Positions 35,198 through 47,181 of a stretch of DNA of 64,000 nucleotides are shown piece by piece. The notes beneath the pieces were generated by a model that worked only from the letters and a program-made list of their open reading frames with translations, was not told the DNA's origin and did not search any database. Origin of the DNA: Posidonia oceanica (Eukaryota; Streptophyta; Magnoliopsida; Alismatales; Posidoniaceae); NCBI GenBank assembly GCA_037176725.1, contig JAZBRS010000011.1:8308001-8372000 (forward strand), read 5' to 3'. Each line of letters opens with the position of its first letter. The stretch's first letter is position 1. The position numbers and the translations under genes were made by a program.

Positions 35198-37071
35198 TGT
35201 AGACACCCCAATTCTGAAGTCTGTGTCGGTTATTGTCTCCAGAAGAGCGTGCTCGGTTAAGGTAGACCCCACCACTCACCAAACTCAACCATATCACCCA
35301 AAACCTAACCAAATACCCCAAACACACTCCAATCCACCCAAACACTATAACACCACAAGCCTAAGCCCACTGGTGGCCCAAGAACCAGAGAAACAGGCCT
35401 AGAATCCAAGCCAACAGGGTCAGTGTGGGACCATCACGTATATGTCTCGCGTAATGGTCTTGCATTTGCCCTAGGTCAGTGGAAGGTTTTAGAGGTCCAT
35501 TCACCATTTGGACCATGGATTTCAAGCCTCCCATTGGTTCCCCTGGATCTGAGTTTGTGCCCTCGAGTTCCTGGACCATCAGGCCCTTAAAATCCAACTG
35601 AATCCCCATCATATCCCGGCCATAGAATCGAGACCAACCGATTTAAAATGGTTTCGTATCAATGGCCTGCATTGATTCCAAGCCTCTATAAAACACCTCC
35701 TTCTCCGACGAGAGCATCCGGTTGGCACTCCATGGACTCTCCCCTTGCACACCCAGCATCCCTTGAGCTCCTAGAATCCCAACCACCCTCGACTCTTAGC
35801 AATCTAGAGCCAAGCATACCTTTCTCCGACCATTCCCTGTCGTGGAAGCACCACCACATTTAGTCCAACACCACCAACCCGTCTTCACCTCTTGAGTATC
35901 CTCCTGCATCTAGGAGTGTGAGACCATCCTTCCCCGAGCCTTCGCAGCCTCCGTGTCCTCCGAGCACCGCCTCCCAAGGAATTGCAGTCGCCGTCCCATG
36001 AGAACACCGCCGGCTCTACACACAGGTAGCTGTCTCATCCCAATAGCGTAGAATAGTTTCCTTGTGGATTTTGGACCTTTACCAATCGGGATTTTGGCTT
36101 TCCATCACATTTCGGCCACTATTGTTTGGCTTGCCTGAGCTCTGGTGATGGGTCGCCGGCCCGCATGAGGCCTTTGGCCGTTGAGCGTAGGGCTCGGTCT
36201 ATCCCGCTCCTCATTGTTTTCCATAGCTAAATTATGTTTCCTTCCTCCTTCCCCTCACCTCGGTGCGCTCTAGTGGGACACCATGTGCTCTTGGTCTTCT
36301 CCATGGCCGGTGAAGCCTTGGCTCATTTCGGCGCGACAGGGCCGAGTTCAGGGGAGGAATCAGCCCTTGGTTTCCACCTACATTGCGTTCTTTCCGTGCC
36401 CTCATCCTTCCAGAAGCCATCCCAATGCCCCAGAAGGACCGTGGTGTGCTTGAGGCCAATTCAATGGCCGGCCGAACACCCTCAGTCTGGCGAATGAGTG
36501 GGAGGTTGGGAAGGAAGGAGGGGCTATGTTTTCCACATTGGTTTTCCATCCCTTTTCTTCCTAGATCACTCCTGTAGCCCCCCGTGAGCCGAGAAACGTC
36601 TCGGAGGTCGCCAGCTCGCACCATGGCTGGCCGACACTCTGAGTTTCAGCAATGACTCGAATGGAAGTGGGGAGAGTGATTTGAGGGTCTACAGCCAAGT
36701 TTTTTTGTTTGTTTGCATTCCTGGGACCTTCCTTTTGGTCGATCGATCGGTTCCATATCGATTTGGACCAAATCGAACTCCCAATTTCGCGATGAAGTCC
36801 ACTGTATGAAAAGAACTCTCACCACGTGTTGGTCTCGCGTATGACGTGTGGGTTTTATAGAGATTTTATTCAGTGGACAGAGCTTGCATTTGGCTTCTGT
36901 TTTGCTTGCATCTTAGCTTCCCTTGCTTCCGATGTTTTCCCAGAGCATGTTTTGTCATTCATCATCATGCATCATCCATCATTCATCCTTAGCCTACATC
37001 TAATTGCATGTATTCATTGGCATAACATGACATTAAGCATATCTTGGCATGGCATGCATTCATTTGCTAAG
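35198..37071 (+). repeat. Left part of the element E LTR
   Basis: The start matches the LTR starts at 50122 and 61225. A TATA box lies at 35687-35693 and a leader-like CpG-rich stretch (35700-36030) ends at CACACAGGTAGC, a possible donor. An inverted pair GACCATCACG and CGCGTAATGGTC near 35430-35460 resembles the hairpin cassettes with yet another stem word. No gene is visible; frames at 36232-36624 are not convincing. Confidence 0.6.
35687..35693 (+). promoter_or_regulatory. TATA box of the element E LTR
   Basis: TATAAAA in the context GCCTCTATAAAACACC, about 490 bp into the LTR. The minus-strand LTR of element B has the closely similar CGCCTATAAAACG. Confidence 0.6.
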
Positions 37072-40000
37072 TGTGACCATCTCTTTCGACGTACGACTCG
37101 GGGGCCACTGCCAAAGCTCGCAGACGCCCGGCCGTAGGGAATGAGGGCCACAGCTAAGGGTGTATCCGAGGAAAGTTCGACTCGAGGAAGAAAACACCAA
37201 TAAAATGATAAGTGACGATAACAGAATAAAAGGGAAAAGAAAGAGATCAAGTCTAAATTCCTTGACGGAGTGGTCATTCTTATGTGACCGTCTCTCGCAT
37301 TCGATACGGGAGCCACTGCCAAAGCTCGCAAACGCCTGGTCTAAGAAAAAGAGGGTCTCAATGAATGGCATATCTGAGGAAGATTCGACCCGAAAAAGAG
37401 AGTAAAATCACCAATAAACATCAAAATCGGCGAATAAGGTAAACAACAACAAAAATAGGGGAGTCGCCACCTAGTCTAATTGGGAAAAGTCGGAAGACAA
37501 GGAAAACCGGAGTAAACAAAGAAAGCGAAAGAAAACAAAGTGGATCCATGCAAAACGGATGCGACACTGAGTCATTGCGGTCCAGAGATGGGTAAGGACT
37601 CTTTGTACGTGCGGGGAAGGTGTTAGGCACCCCCGACGCGCCCGAGGAGCGGCCTTTTCTAACGTCATTCCGCTCATAGTGTGGCTCAATGTAGGCTGAA
37701 GGCCAATTAATATGCTCTAGCTAAAGAAAACAAGCCATAATATTTCAAGAAGGCGAAAGGAAAGAAATTCAAGAAAACATGCGCATAGATTAAGAGAAGA
37801 CCAAGGCAAATAGCTACATAAAGCTAAGAGGCAAGCATGCATGAGGGAAGTAAGTACGAGAAGATAGAATTTAATTAAACATCACACATATTGCAAGAAA
37901 TCAGGAGATCAACAATGTAAAGTGGGAAGGTAACATACATGATAAAAAGTATAGGTAAAGCATGTAAGACTTAAGTAAACAATACTCAAAAGGAAACAGA
38001 GAAGTAACTAAAGGGTACTTAAATATAAACATGCATGAGGGGTAGCTAAAATGAGGGAAGAAAGGCTCTAGCCACATCTGTAGAAGCCACTGTTAGATAC
38101 GTGGGGGTCCCACGCGGGCCCTCCATGTGGGAACAGTTCGCATTTCCAGTGGTAAGTCATAGCCAAATGGGAGGCCCTCCTCAATCCAATTCGGTATGGG
38201 ACTGGTTGGATGATGGGGAGGAAGTATCCCGGAACAATATTATGCAATAATATCTAAGAAATAGGCATAAACGAAGCTCGAAAAGAGGGCTGGGAACTCT
38301 GCCTGATATCTCAGTCAAACACGCAGGAGATCCACGCAGGACCTCGGCGCAGGACCAGTCGGTTCAGACAGAAAACCTTCATCGCCAGATTCCGGGACCA
38401 ACAGACAATGGAACTTAAAGAAAGCAGATGGGTACTGAAGAAGGGATGTTAGACAACAATATTATGCAAAAATATTAAGGAAACAGATGCAAACAAGGGT
38501 CGAAAAGAGGCTGGAAACTCGGCCTGATGTCACGGTCAAACACGCGGGAGGTCCACGCGGGACCTCGGCATGGGACCGGCTTGTCAGATAGAGGATCTTC
38601 ATCGCCCGATTCCGGGCCCGATGCTTAATGGAATGCGGTAAAACCAATTGGGGAAGCAAGGTGGCACACCCAGCTATCCACACGAGGTGCGGATACAAGG
38701 TGGCACCGCCCAAATCGCCGCCCCCACCTCGGCAGTACAGCGCCGGCGACTACGCATCTCCGCCGGCCATAGAGGCGGCTTGGAGGGCGCTATCAGCCAA
38801 AGGCGCACTGAGGAGGCTAGAGGCGAGCATGGGGGAACTAGCCAGAGGCTCTACGCAGCGAGGCGAGGCGGCTATGGGCGTGATGGCGTGAGGCCAGGCG
38901 CGAACCGTCTGCCCTGCACGAGAGGCGGCAGAGGAGAGAAGGGAAAGACAATGCAGGTAGTATTTGATGCAGAAAACACTTAGGGAATGAACACACTACA
39001 ATTGGAAACCATTCTAAACTAATGGATGGTCGGACGCTTGCCTGGGACGCGCCGTAGACGCTGTCTTCTCCGACGATGGTGCTGTTGCAAACACACAGCT
39101 GGACGGAGGCTGCGGAGCTCAGGAGGTTGCTTGGGAAGGTGGCGCTCTCTCTTACGGGCTCACGCGGATGCTCTGGTGGTTGTGGAACTCCGGTGGGCGT
39201 CTCGACAACGAGGGGATTCACCAGAGAAATGTCCTCAATCCCAAAACACCGGAATTGAGGTGTTTCAGAGGTCAGGAAGCTCTAGGAAGTTCGGGGAAAT
39301 GCTCTGGGTGTAGGTGGAGTGCTCAGGGAAGCTAGGGAAGTGCCAACCAGAGATTGGTGAGGTTTTGGTTGTCGTTTTATAGGCGGAGGAAATCGACGCT
39401 GGCCGTTAGCGTGGATCCGGATTCAAAATGGGTGGACGGGATGTCGGTTGAAGATCAACGGATGGAGTTGGTTGGGACGTGCGGTTGGATGATCCAGGTG
39501 TCCGGAGGCACGAGCCCAGATTGGCAGGAGCCAATGGCGAGCGAGGAAGAGGTGGGCCAAGGTGATTGGTCTGCTTGATTTTTGCTACTAACGCAGGACA
39601 AAATGCGGGAGCTCGACGTGGGAGCTCGGCGCGAGTGTCAGTCTGTCAGTTTTCGCTACCGACACAGGACAACAAGCGGGAGCTCCACGCGGGCGCTATA
39701 CGCGAGTGTCAGAGTGCCAGTTTTCGCCACTGATGTAGGAAAACATGCGGGAGTTCCACGCAGGAGCTCGACGTGGGAGTGATCCCGTCAGTGTTGCCAC
39801 TGATGTAGGAAAACATGCGGCAGCGGCACGCGGGAGCTCTGCGTGGGAGTGATCCCGTCAGTAGTTGCCTCACCTTTCTGATCTTGCTTCTCTGGTTCGA
39901 GGACCATCCAGGGCTAGGGTTTTGGGGTTTTTGTGGTAGTGGACGTGTTGGGATATGATTGGTGGGGTTTTGGCTGGTTTAGGCTGGTTTGGGTCTAGGT

Positions 40001-40092
40001 TTGGGGATTCAAGAAAAGGTTGGAGCCACCTCGTCTGTGCGCTTCTGGGAGCAAACAACCGTCGTCCGACTTCCAGATTTGGGGTGTCTATA
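37072..40092 (-). repeat. Element B 3' LTR
   Basis: On the minus strand it begins TATAGACACCCC (TG changed to TA) right after the PPT and contains GTGCCTAACACCTTCCCC and GGTGGCGACTCCCC from the shared 3' module. Its own motif words, variants of CACGCGGGAGCTC and CACGCGGGACCTC on the plus strand, cluster at 38100-38600 and 39590-39860. At the LTR end a 211-bp period is duplicated (37072 and 37283, each starting TGTGACC). Confidence 0.65.
39373..39383 (-). promoter_or_regulatory. TATA box of the element B LTR
   Basis: CCTATAAAACG on the minus strand, about 710 bp from the LTR start and followed by CpG-rich leader-like sequence, as in element E. Confidence 0.6.
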
Positions 40093-40110
40093 GATACCCC
40101 TCCCTGAGCT
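40093..40110 (-). other. Element B polypurine tract
   Basis: Minus-strand AGCTCAGGGAGGGGTATC abuts the LTR start. It matches the tract of element 2 over CTCAGGGAGGGG. Confidence 0.8.
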
Positions 40111-40319
40111 AGGTCGAGGGGACCAAGGCTATTGCTCAGGGTTGACAAAGACACTCTGCCTGGAGTCAGTGGGAGAAATGTTGCTGTCGGCATGAGTCAC
40201 TTATCTGGCAGATGCTTCGAAAAGGTCGTGACTCGTTGCCGCAATGCAAATGCGAATGCCAATGCGAATGCAAATGCCAATGCAAAATGCAAAGTTAGGA
40301 AGCAAAGTTAGTGTTAGTC

Positions 40320-41005
40320 TCGAGATGCTGGTGGTATGCTGGCGCGTGCTGAGCGGTGTACGGCTTAGATGCGGGGTGCCGTTTGCAGAGCCTTGCTCTA
40401 AACGAGGGCGATGCAGATGCTGTGCGTTGAGCAGTGCACGGCTCAAACGTGGGGTGCCGTTTGTAGAGGATTGCTCTAAGCAAGGGTGATGCAGTGTATG
40501 CAAATGATGCAATGCACGATGAGTTGACGGACTCACCACCGGATAGTTCGGGTTATCAGCCCGAAGGAAAAGAACGACGGCCTAGGACAACCGAAAAAGA
40601 TGCCCCTGGTATCGAGTAACGATGCCAGGGGGCAGTCGAGGTGTTCCTGGCGAAAAAGGAAGAGATGCAAGATAGCTATGACGGGCGTCAACCGAGCAAT
40701 TAAAGGCTGCCAGCCCAAAGAAGGGAAAGATCCCTCAAGACAACGGAAAAAAGATGCCCCTGGTATCGAGAAACGATGCCAGGGGGCAGCAAAACACTCC
40801 AAACATGGTGACGGGTATCGGCCGAACAGTTAGGGATGCTAGCCCGGGCAGAGAAGCTCCAGACACTTTGACGGATGTCATCCGGGCAGTTAGGGTTGCT
40901 AGCCCGAGTAGACATTTTGACGGTTGTCGATCGAGCAGTTAGGGCTGCCAGCCCGAGTAGACATTTGACGGTTGTTGATCGAGTAGTTAGGGCTGCCAGC
41001 CCGAG
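40320..41005. repeat. Three small tandem repeats upstream of the B polypurine tract
   Basis: Two copies of an about 88-bp unit (GGGGTGCCGTTTG; 40320-40490), two copies of an about 170-bp unit with GATGCCCCTGGTATCGAG (40560-40800) and about three copies of an about 50-bp unit with GTTAGGGCTGCCAGCCCGAG (40860-41005). Confidence 0.75.
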
Positions 41006-41019
41006 CAGGAGAGGCTTGT

Positions 41020-41835
41020 CCTTGACTGAGGAAGCAAGCAGGCGGGGCTTTGTCCCTCTGGAACGAAGACGCGTAAGAGAGGTTTGTCCTCGACTGAGGG
41101 AGCAAGCAGGCGGGGCTTCGTCTGTCTGGAACGAAGACGCTCAAGAGAGACTTGTCCTCGACTGTGGAAGCAAGCAGACAGGGCTTCGTCCATCTAGAAC
41201 GATGACGCGTGAGAAAGGCTTGTCCTCGACTGAGGAAGCAAGCAAGCGAGGCTTCGTCCGTCTGGAACAAAGATGCGCAAGAGAGGCTTGTCCTCGACTG
41301 AGGAAGCAAGCGGGCGGGGCTTCGTCTGTCTGGAACGAAGACACGCAAGAGAGGCTTGTCCTCGACCGAGGAAGCAAGAAGGCAGGGCTTTGTCCATTTG
41401 GAATGAAGACGTGCAAGAAAGGCTTGTCCTTGACCGAGGAAGCAAGCAGGCGGAGCTCTGTCCGTCTGGAACGAAGACGCGCAAGAGAGGCTTGTCCTCG
41501 ACCGAGGAAGCAAGCAGGCAGGGCTCTGCCCGTCTGGAATGAAGACACGCAAGAGAGGCTTGTCCTCGACTGAGGAAACAAGTAGGCAGGGCTCTGTCTG
41601 TCTGGAACGAAGACGTGCAAGAAAGACTTGTCCTCGACCGAGGAAACAAACAGGCGGGGCTTCATTCGTCTGGAACGAAGACGTGCAAGAAAGGCTTGTC
41701 CTCGACCGAGGAAACAAGCAGGCGGGGCTTCATCCGTCTGGAATGAAGACGCGCAAGAGAGGCTTGTCCATGACTGAGGAAGCAAGCACGCAGGGCTTCG
41801 TCCATCCGGAACGAAGACGCGCGAGAAAGGCTAAA
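41020..41835. repeat. 68-bp tandem array, about 12 copies
   Basis: The unit includes GAGGCTTGTCCTCGACTGAG, GAAGCAAGCAGGCGGGGCTT and CGTCTGGAACGAAGACGCG. Spacing measured at 41284, 41352 and 41420 is exactly 68 bp. Since 68 is not a multiple of three, frames rotate and many spurious ORFs appear on both strands. It lies between the lost pol and the PPT, where Ogre-type elements often carry such arrays. Confidence 0.92.
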
Positions 41836-42100
41836 ATGGGATAAGTTTCGGACTTATCGACCGCGAAGATGACGGGAATACCAATATCTGGAGGTTTGGC
41901 AGAGGTCCAGAGATGATCCCGTGACAGTTGGGGGTGTTAGCCCGAGAAAGAAAATCGAGAAGCGGGCGCGCTTCGATGCTGATGGCTCGCGACTGCATCG
42001 CTCCGAGGGGCGAAACTGCGGCTTCTGTTCTGGCAGGGACTTTTATGCAAGTCTCTCGATCTACGGTGCATGGCAGCTTCGTTCGACCAATCCTCCTGAA

Positions 42101-43150
42101 GAGGTTCAGATCGCTTGACAAAACTGTAGGGGGCTCTCTGTAATTTGTCCAAATTGCGAGGCTCATCGCCCGTCCTGAGCTGTAGCGACCTGATCAGGTC
42201 CTACCCCGATTCCCTTGTGACCACAAAGGATCCTGCCGAGGCTCGGTTGGAAACCGGAGCTGATTTGCCGTTCTTGTGAAAGCCAAGGGCCTATCTGCAA
42301 TTTTTGCAAACCGATGTCTCCTATTCGTCTTGGACTGTTGTGACCTGACCAGGTCCTGTTTTGATTCCCTTGTGACCACAAAGGATCCTGCCGGGGTTCG
42401 GTTGGAAACTGGAGCTGATTTGCCGTTCTTGTGAAAGCCAGGGGCCTATTTGCAATTTTTTTGCAAACCGATGTAATTAGCCTGCAGGCTAACTGATGCT
42501 GCTATTCTGCTGTTTGTCTTGGGCATTCATGGTGCGACAAGTGTTGAAGCACTGCTGTGAGGGCTCTGCCTCGGGCTGTGGCCATTCCTGGTGCTTGCGC
42601 AAAAGCTAGGGGCCTATCTGCAATTTTTTTGCAAACTGAGGGTTGTTTTTGCAATTTGCCGAATGCCATTGCTCTGCTGCCTACCCTGGGGTGTCTGTGA
42701 TGCGACAAGCATTGCCAAACATCAAAACAAGAGTTCTGTCATGGCGTTGTGATCGCTTTTTGCCGTTTACAACAAGTCAAGGACCTATCTGCAAATTTAC
42801 GGAACTGCAGGGTTTTGAGGTAAATTCCACTGTTCTGAGAGTCTCCTTGGTGATGTCCACGTGTGTTGGGCCTTATGACAATTTTGTCAAGTCGAGGGAC
42901 CCTTGCTGGCTTGTTGCAAAATTAGAGCGCAAAATGCAAATTTTCTGGGTAAATTGCGCTTTGGCCCCTGAAGAAATTTGTCGGAAATGTCAAAGGTTTT
43001 AAAAACTGGTGGGTCCCACCTGGGTAACTGCCTGCAACCATTTCTGGGCTCTGAGGGTGCATCCCTCCATTTTTGCCAAAGAAAATCTAAGTTTTGCAAC
43101 TTAAAAGGGGCACTGTTCATTTATTTCATTTCATGCCACAAATGCTAAGT
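42101..43150 (+). repeat. Element E LTR resumed: phrase-rich non-coding part
   Basis: A unit of about 155 bp with CCTGATCAGGTCCT, GTGACCACAAAGGATCCTGC and GGAGCTGATTTGCCGTTCTT occurs twice in tandem (42181-42474). The sequence keeps repeating phrases such as GGGCCTATCTGCAATTTTT, in the manner of the solo LTR at 4000-4950, which supports an LTR origin on the plus strand. Confidence 0.6.
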
Positions 43151-44347
43151 TCTTGATTTGCATTTTTGCATTTTATTTCAAACACAAAAGCTGTGCCCAG
43201 GGCTTTCTTCTCCACTCTTCTTCTCCTTCCCAAACTGTCTTCTCATCTCCCTCTTCTCTGGTGTGCGGCGGCGGAGTAGTGTCAGCGGCAAGGTCGAGGG
43301 CAGCAGTGTGGGAGGCACAGGAGCTTGCAAAGCACTTCCATGGGAGGACCTCCGCGAGCGCGAGGCGCGGGATTGAGGCTAGGGCTGATCTTCGGTGGCG
43401 GGAGGTGGCTCTCCGACGACACGGAAAATGGTATCCCCGGATTCTTATCTTCTTCCTTCTCCTTGTATGCCGTCCTCCCCTCTCTCCCTCTCTTCTGGGA
43501 TGTCGCCGGGCTTGGGTGTCGCCAGCGATGGGTTGTTCAGGCCGTGAGGGCTCGGCCGAGGGCGGCTCAGAGTGGTGCTGGCTGTGGCTTTGCATGGAGG
43601 TTGAATGGAGTCGCCTTTCGGCCTGTTGGTGCTTGAGCGGAGGGAGGCTTGGGCTGGGACCCCCACTTGCATTTTTTTTTGCCATAGTATGAATGCCACA
43701 ATGCCACTGTTGATGTTTTTGATTTTCTTGCTATACACCATGCCATGTCAATGAACCTTCACGAGAATGCCGATTTTTTGACTTGGCTATGCTTGCAATA
43801 CACCGTGCTCGATATATGCTATGCCAATGATGATGATTTTTTTTGTATGTCGGATTGAATGCCATCCTTGCTTTCTCATTTACTGATTTCCGCAACAGAC
43901 TTGCAATTTCTGGCTTGATGTAATGTGCCGTGATCCTGTTTGAAAAATGCATGATTAGATCTGGCACTGCTCTACTGATCTATTTGCAAGCCATGCCCTC
44001 TCTTTTGTTGAATGTGGCATGCTAAATAGGCCCCTGGACTTAGCATTTAAATTCTGAAACTTTGCCTGTACATTTGACTGCCCTGAACTGTATTCTGATT
44101 TTTCTGTCAAACTCGGGGATGTTGTGCTTGATCTGGGTGCATTTCTAAACATCAGTATTTGTTTAAACACCTGATAAAGCATGCTTGTACTGTCAATTGC
44201 CTGATTTACATGCACCCGTGATGTTCTTGTGGCATGCCTGACCCCGCTTGTGCTTGGCATTATTTCATGAAATAAATGCCGCTTATGTATTTTCCTCTTG
44301 CATTTAGAAAATGATTTGCTCTGAGCTTCTTGATTTTTGCTTCACAG
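43151..44347 (+). other. Leader-like stretch before the PMD gene
   Basis: A CT-rich then GC-rich block (43195-43435) ends AATGGTATCC, followed by AT-rich, intron-like sequence to 44347 with acceptor GCTTCACAG. It may be the 5' untranslated exon and first intron of the PMD gene. Frames here have no known domain. Confidence 0.45.
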
Positions 44348-46650
44348 TCTGGTTTGAGGCGAGCGGGCGCGAGCGGCGCCTCGAGCTCGTGGTCACGGGG
44401 ACAGCGAGCCTCGGGATCCTGGGCGTCCGGGGGCGCTTCCGACTCGGACGACTCGCAGGAGGGTTCCGCCAGTCCAGGTCCCGCCATTCCCTTAGAGGTA
44501 GACTCGAAACTAGCTTTTGATCTGTACTTCTGTTTCTGCTTTCATCTGTTTCTAATTCTTGCTTCGAACTTTTGACAGGAAGCGGGAAACTATGAAGGTC
44601 GCTTGCTTAGTGAGGAGCATATCTGTGACCAAGACTGGTTTGAGGTAAGGCGGCTCTTTCCTTGTTAATCACTCGCCTCGTATGCATATTGGCCATTTCT
44701 GACCTGCTTTGCTGCTTATACAGGATGGGAACCCTCGCCGGGTGATGCGGTGTGGCTGGGCACCGATGTTGGCTCACTTTCACCGCTTGCGGGACTTCTT
44801 GCTACATCAGAGTCCCTTCGGCAGCTTTCTGCGGATTCCAGCCATCCACGGCCACTACAACTTCTTCCGGGCTCTGGTAGAATGGTGGCGATTCGAGACG
44901 CACACCTTCCACTTCCCGTACGGGGAGATGATGATTCTGCCCAAGCACTGGGCCTTACTGTCTAGATTGACCTTTGGGGGAGAGCCCATAGTGGGCAAGG
45001 GCGTTCTAGGATACGCCCGAGTTCCCGAGTTGCTAGGGAGGCCACCGCCGGATCAGATGTGCTCAACCTACAACTTCCACGCGTCATGGCTGCGGGAGTG
45101 GAGCGGGATCTGGCCGGACTCGGCCCTTGGCTCAGCAGAGGCAGCCTTCATCCTTCGTCACTTCCTGCTGGACCTGCTAGGGGTCGTCTTCTGTGATGTG
45201 TCCGGATACTGCATTCACGTACTGGCTCGTCTACCTAGCTAATTTGGGCGAGCTTTGGCGCTATGACTGGGGAGGCGCCAGCTATGCTTATCTCTTGTGC
45301 GGCCTGGACGACGTGGTTCGCAAGAACCAATGGTCGTACATGGGCCTGTACCCCCTGATCACTGTAAGTGTTAAGTTTGCTTTTGTTCTGCATTACTTTC
45401 AGCTCTGTTTACTTGTTGGCTGTACTGACATATTTGCTTGTTTGCCTTGCAGTACTGTCAGTACTGGGCGATGGAGCATTCCTGGCGGGGACATTACTTC
45501 TTCCGCCTCTGTCTCGAGCTTCTTCCACTTCCCTGGTAGTGGTGCGAGCCAGATCACTTGGCGGCCTCGGGTGTGTACGGATACAAGTCGTACCGGTACC
45601 TCATGGATATCATCCACGTTGACGAGGTGAGCTTTAAATTGCAGTCTGCATTTGCTGCTTATAAACTGCTTAGAAGACACTACTCTGATGGTTGTTCTGT
45701 TTTCCTTTCAGGTGGACCTGCGTCCTTTTCAGAGGTACGAGACCTTGGAGTGGGCTCCCTTGGTCTCGGGCCGAAAGCTGAGGAGAGTGCAGGTTTAGTT
45801 CTTCTACCTCAAGCAGTATGCCTACTACCTTCTCGGGTGGGTCTACCACCAGTTCACTCGGGAGTTCAGCATCCCCAAGCCGCCGCTTGCTGATATGGTG
45901 TCCGAGATCATGACTTGGGCCGCTGCTAGGACTGCTTTGGCTGCGTCGGCGATGGCCCGGAGCCGATACACCATCTGAAAGGTCTCTCACGACGAGTATA
46001 TGGATTGGTTCGAGCGGGTCGGCAAACCGCATTTGTTCCCGAAGGATCTTCGGGATGGACAGACCCAGATGTGGTACAATGAAGGCTGGAGTTAGGTGAA
46101 GGACCCCTAATACCACTGTAGGTCTGATAAATGTAGCATCTGTCTTCTCATTCTGACTCTTTGACCTAGGTACAGGCTTTCAAGGTGCGGCTACGGGAAT
46201 GGATGCAGCAGATGCGAGCTGCTTCGGTAAAATAGTTGTAGAGTAGCCTTTAAATTTTCTTGTGAATGTGTACCTGCCTGTTCTGACATGTCTGGTTTTT
46301 TGGCACAGAGAAGGCGACAGAGACGACTTTCAGAGGTACATGCTTGAAATAAATGCAAATAGCTTAATTTACCCCAAATGCTCGCTAAATGTCTTATGTT
46401 TGCTTTTCAAGGGAGCAGCTCCCATCCAGCCGTCAACACTGAGTCCAGTGGGGAGTTCAACGTGGACTTCACCTTGGTGGATGTGTCAGACGCAGAGTCT
46501 CCTACTGGGGAGTGCAGCACGAGGCCGGGTCCCTCGCAATCTCGATCAGTTGCAGCCAGGCTTGCTAGGAGACTGTGGAGGAAACAAGACAGGGAAGGTC
46601 TCTTGAGGATTCATGGCGCCCCGCCTCCTGACTTGTCCGAGGAGGACTAA
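44348..46650 (+). pseudogene. Plant mobile domain (PMD) gene, multi-exon, broken
   Basis: Exons at 44348-44497, 44579-44644, 44724-45363, 45453-45626, 45712-about 46117, near 46170, near 46309 and to the stop at 46650 encode a PMD (aminotransferase-like) protein. Typical stretches are RRVMRCGWAP, GHYNFFRALVEWWRFETHTF, FGGEPIVGKGVLGY, ILRHFLLDLLGVV, RYDWGGASYAYLLCGLDDVV, YKSYRYLMDIIH and RYETLEWAPLV. The C-terminus is basic, then acidic (PPPDLSEED). PMD proteins occur in host factors such as MAIN and in MULEs and Tat retrotransposons. Breaks are a frameshift near 45195, TAG after LPLPW, and TAG, TGA, TAG and TAA in the fifth exon. The gene sits inside an apparent LTR. Confidence 0.82.
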
Positions 46651-47181
46651 GTGCCTGTAGTCATGGAATTTTGTTTGCTGGGATTGTTTGCATTCTATTG
46701 TTTTCTTTATGCTTTATTGTCTGTTTATACTCCTGATGCTGTAAACTGAGTTGGATATGGAATGCAAAAAAACTGCCTGGGGGGCCCTTTGGATGGCAAA
46801 ATATGTGTATCTGTGCTTGTATTGAATGCATGTGCCTGTATGATCCAGCAAGTGGCTTCTTTTGCATTTTTCTGGAGGTTCCACGGGTTGCAGGTGACTT
46901 AAGTTAATTTAAGTCACAACCAGAAATTTTACTGTAAAAAACGCGGGAGCGCCACGCGGGAGCTGGACGCGGAACCACGACGCAGGACCAAGTGGCCTGC
47001 CCATGTCACGTGATTTGCTTTTCTAGGGCACCTATTTACATGCCCCCCCACAACACATGGGGGTGCCAGATGCCTCCCAAAAACTCTGAGACCTCCCCTT
47101 CTCCCATTCTTCTCCAAAATGGTGGGTTTCTCTTGCTTTTTCCATGATTTTCATGGTTGGCCCATCACGCCCTAGGTTTCC
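46651..47181 (+). other. Spacer between the PMD and DUF7745-like genes
   Basis: Non-coding. It contains words of the B/E LTR type at 46940-46990 (ACGCGGGAGCGCCACGCGGG and relatives), which ties this stretch to an LTR, then a CT-rich leader-like piece. Confidence 0.5.

Larger units (their letters stand above)
37072..42100 (-). mobile_element. Element B: truncated minus-strand Tat/Ogre-like element
   Basis: Read on the minus strand it shows a 3' LTR (40092 down to 37072), the PPT AGCTCAGGGAGGGGTATC (40110-40093) and about 2 kb of repeat-rich 3' untranslated sequence. No pol, gag or 5' LTR follows, so the element is 5'-truncated. The left border is taken at TGTGACCATC, which gives a CA end on the minus strand. 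The right border near 42100 is approximate and no TSD pair was found. Confidence 0.6.

Noticed and set aside
36232..36624. 130-codon minus-strand frame and overlapping plus frames
   Set aside because: No recognisable domain, conflicting frames in GC-rich LTR sequence.
41020..41835. CRISPR-like array of regularly spaced repeats
   Set aside because: The whole 68-bp period is repeated with no unique spacers, and this is plant DNA.
40899..41844. Frames of up to 272 codons on both strands that look like a repeat protein
   Set aside because: Produced by the 68-bp tandem array; frames rotate because 68 is not a multiple of three, and the region is the 3' untranslated part of an LTR element.
43140..43150. 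CTAAG at 43144 as the right-hand target duplication of element B (left copy 37067-37071)
   Set aside because: The base sequence next to it does not resemble an LTR start in minus orientation, so the match is likely chance.
43153..43967. Possible gene in 43153-43741 (frames of 98-179 codons on both strands)
   Set aside because: No domain, conflicting frames on both strands, and composition like an untranslated leader; kept only as a possible 5' exon of the PMD gene.
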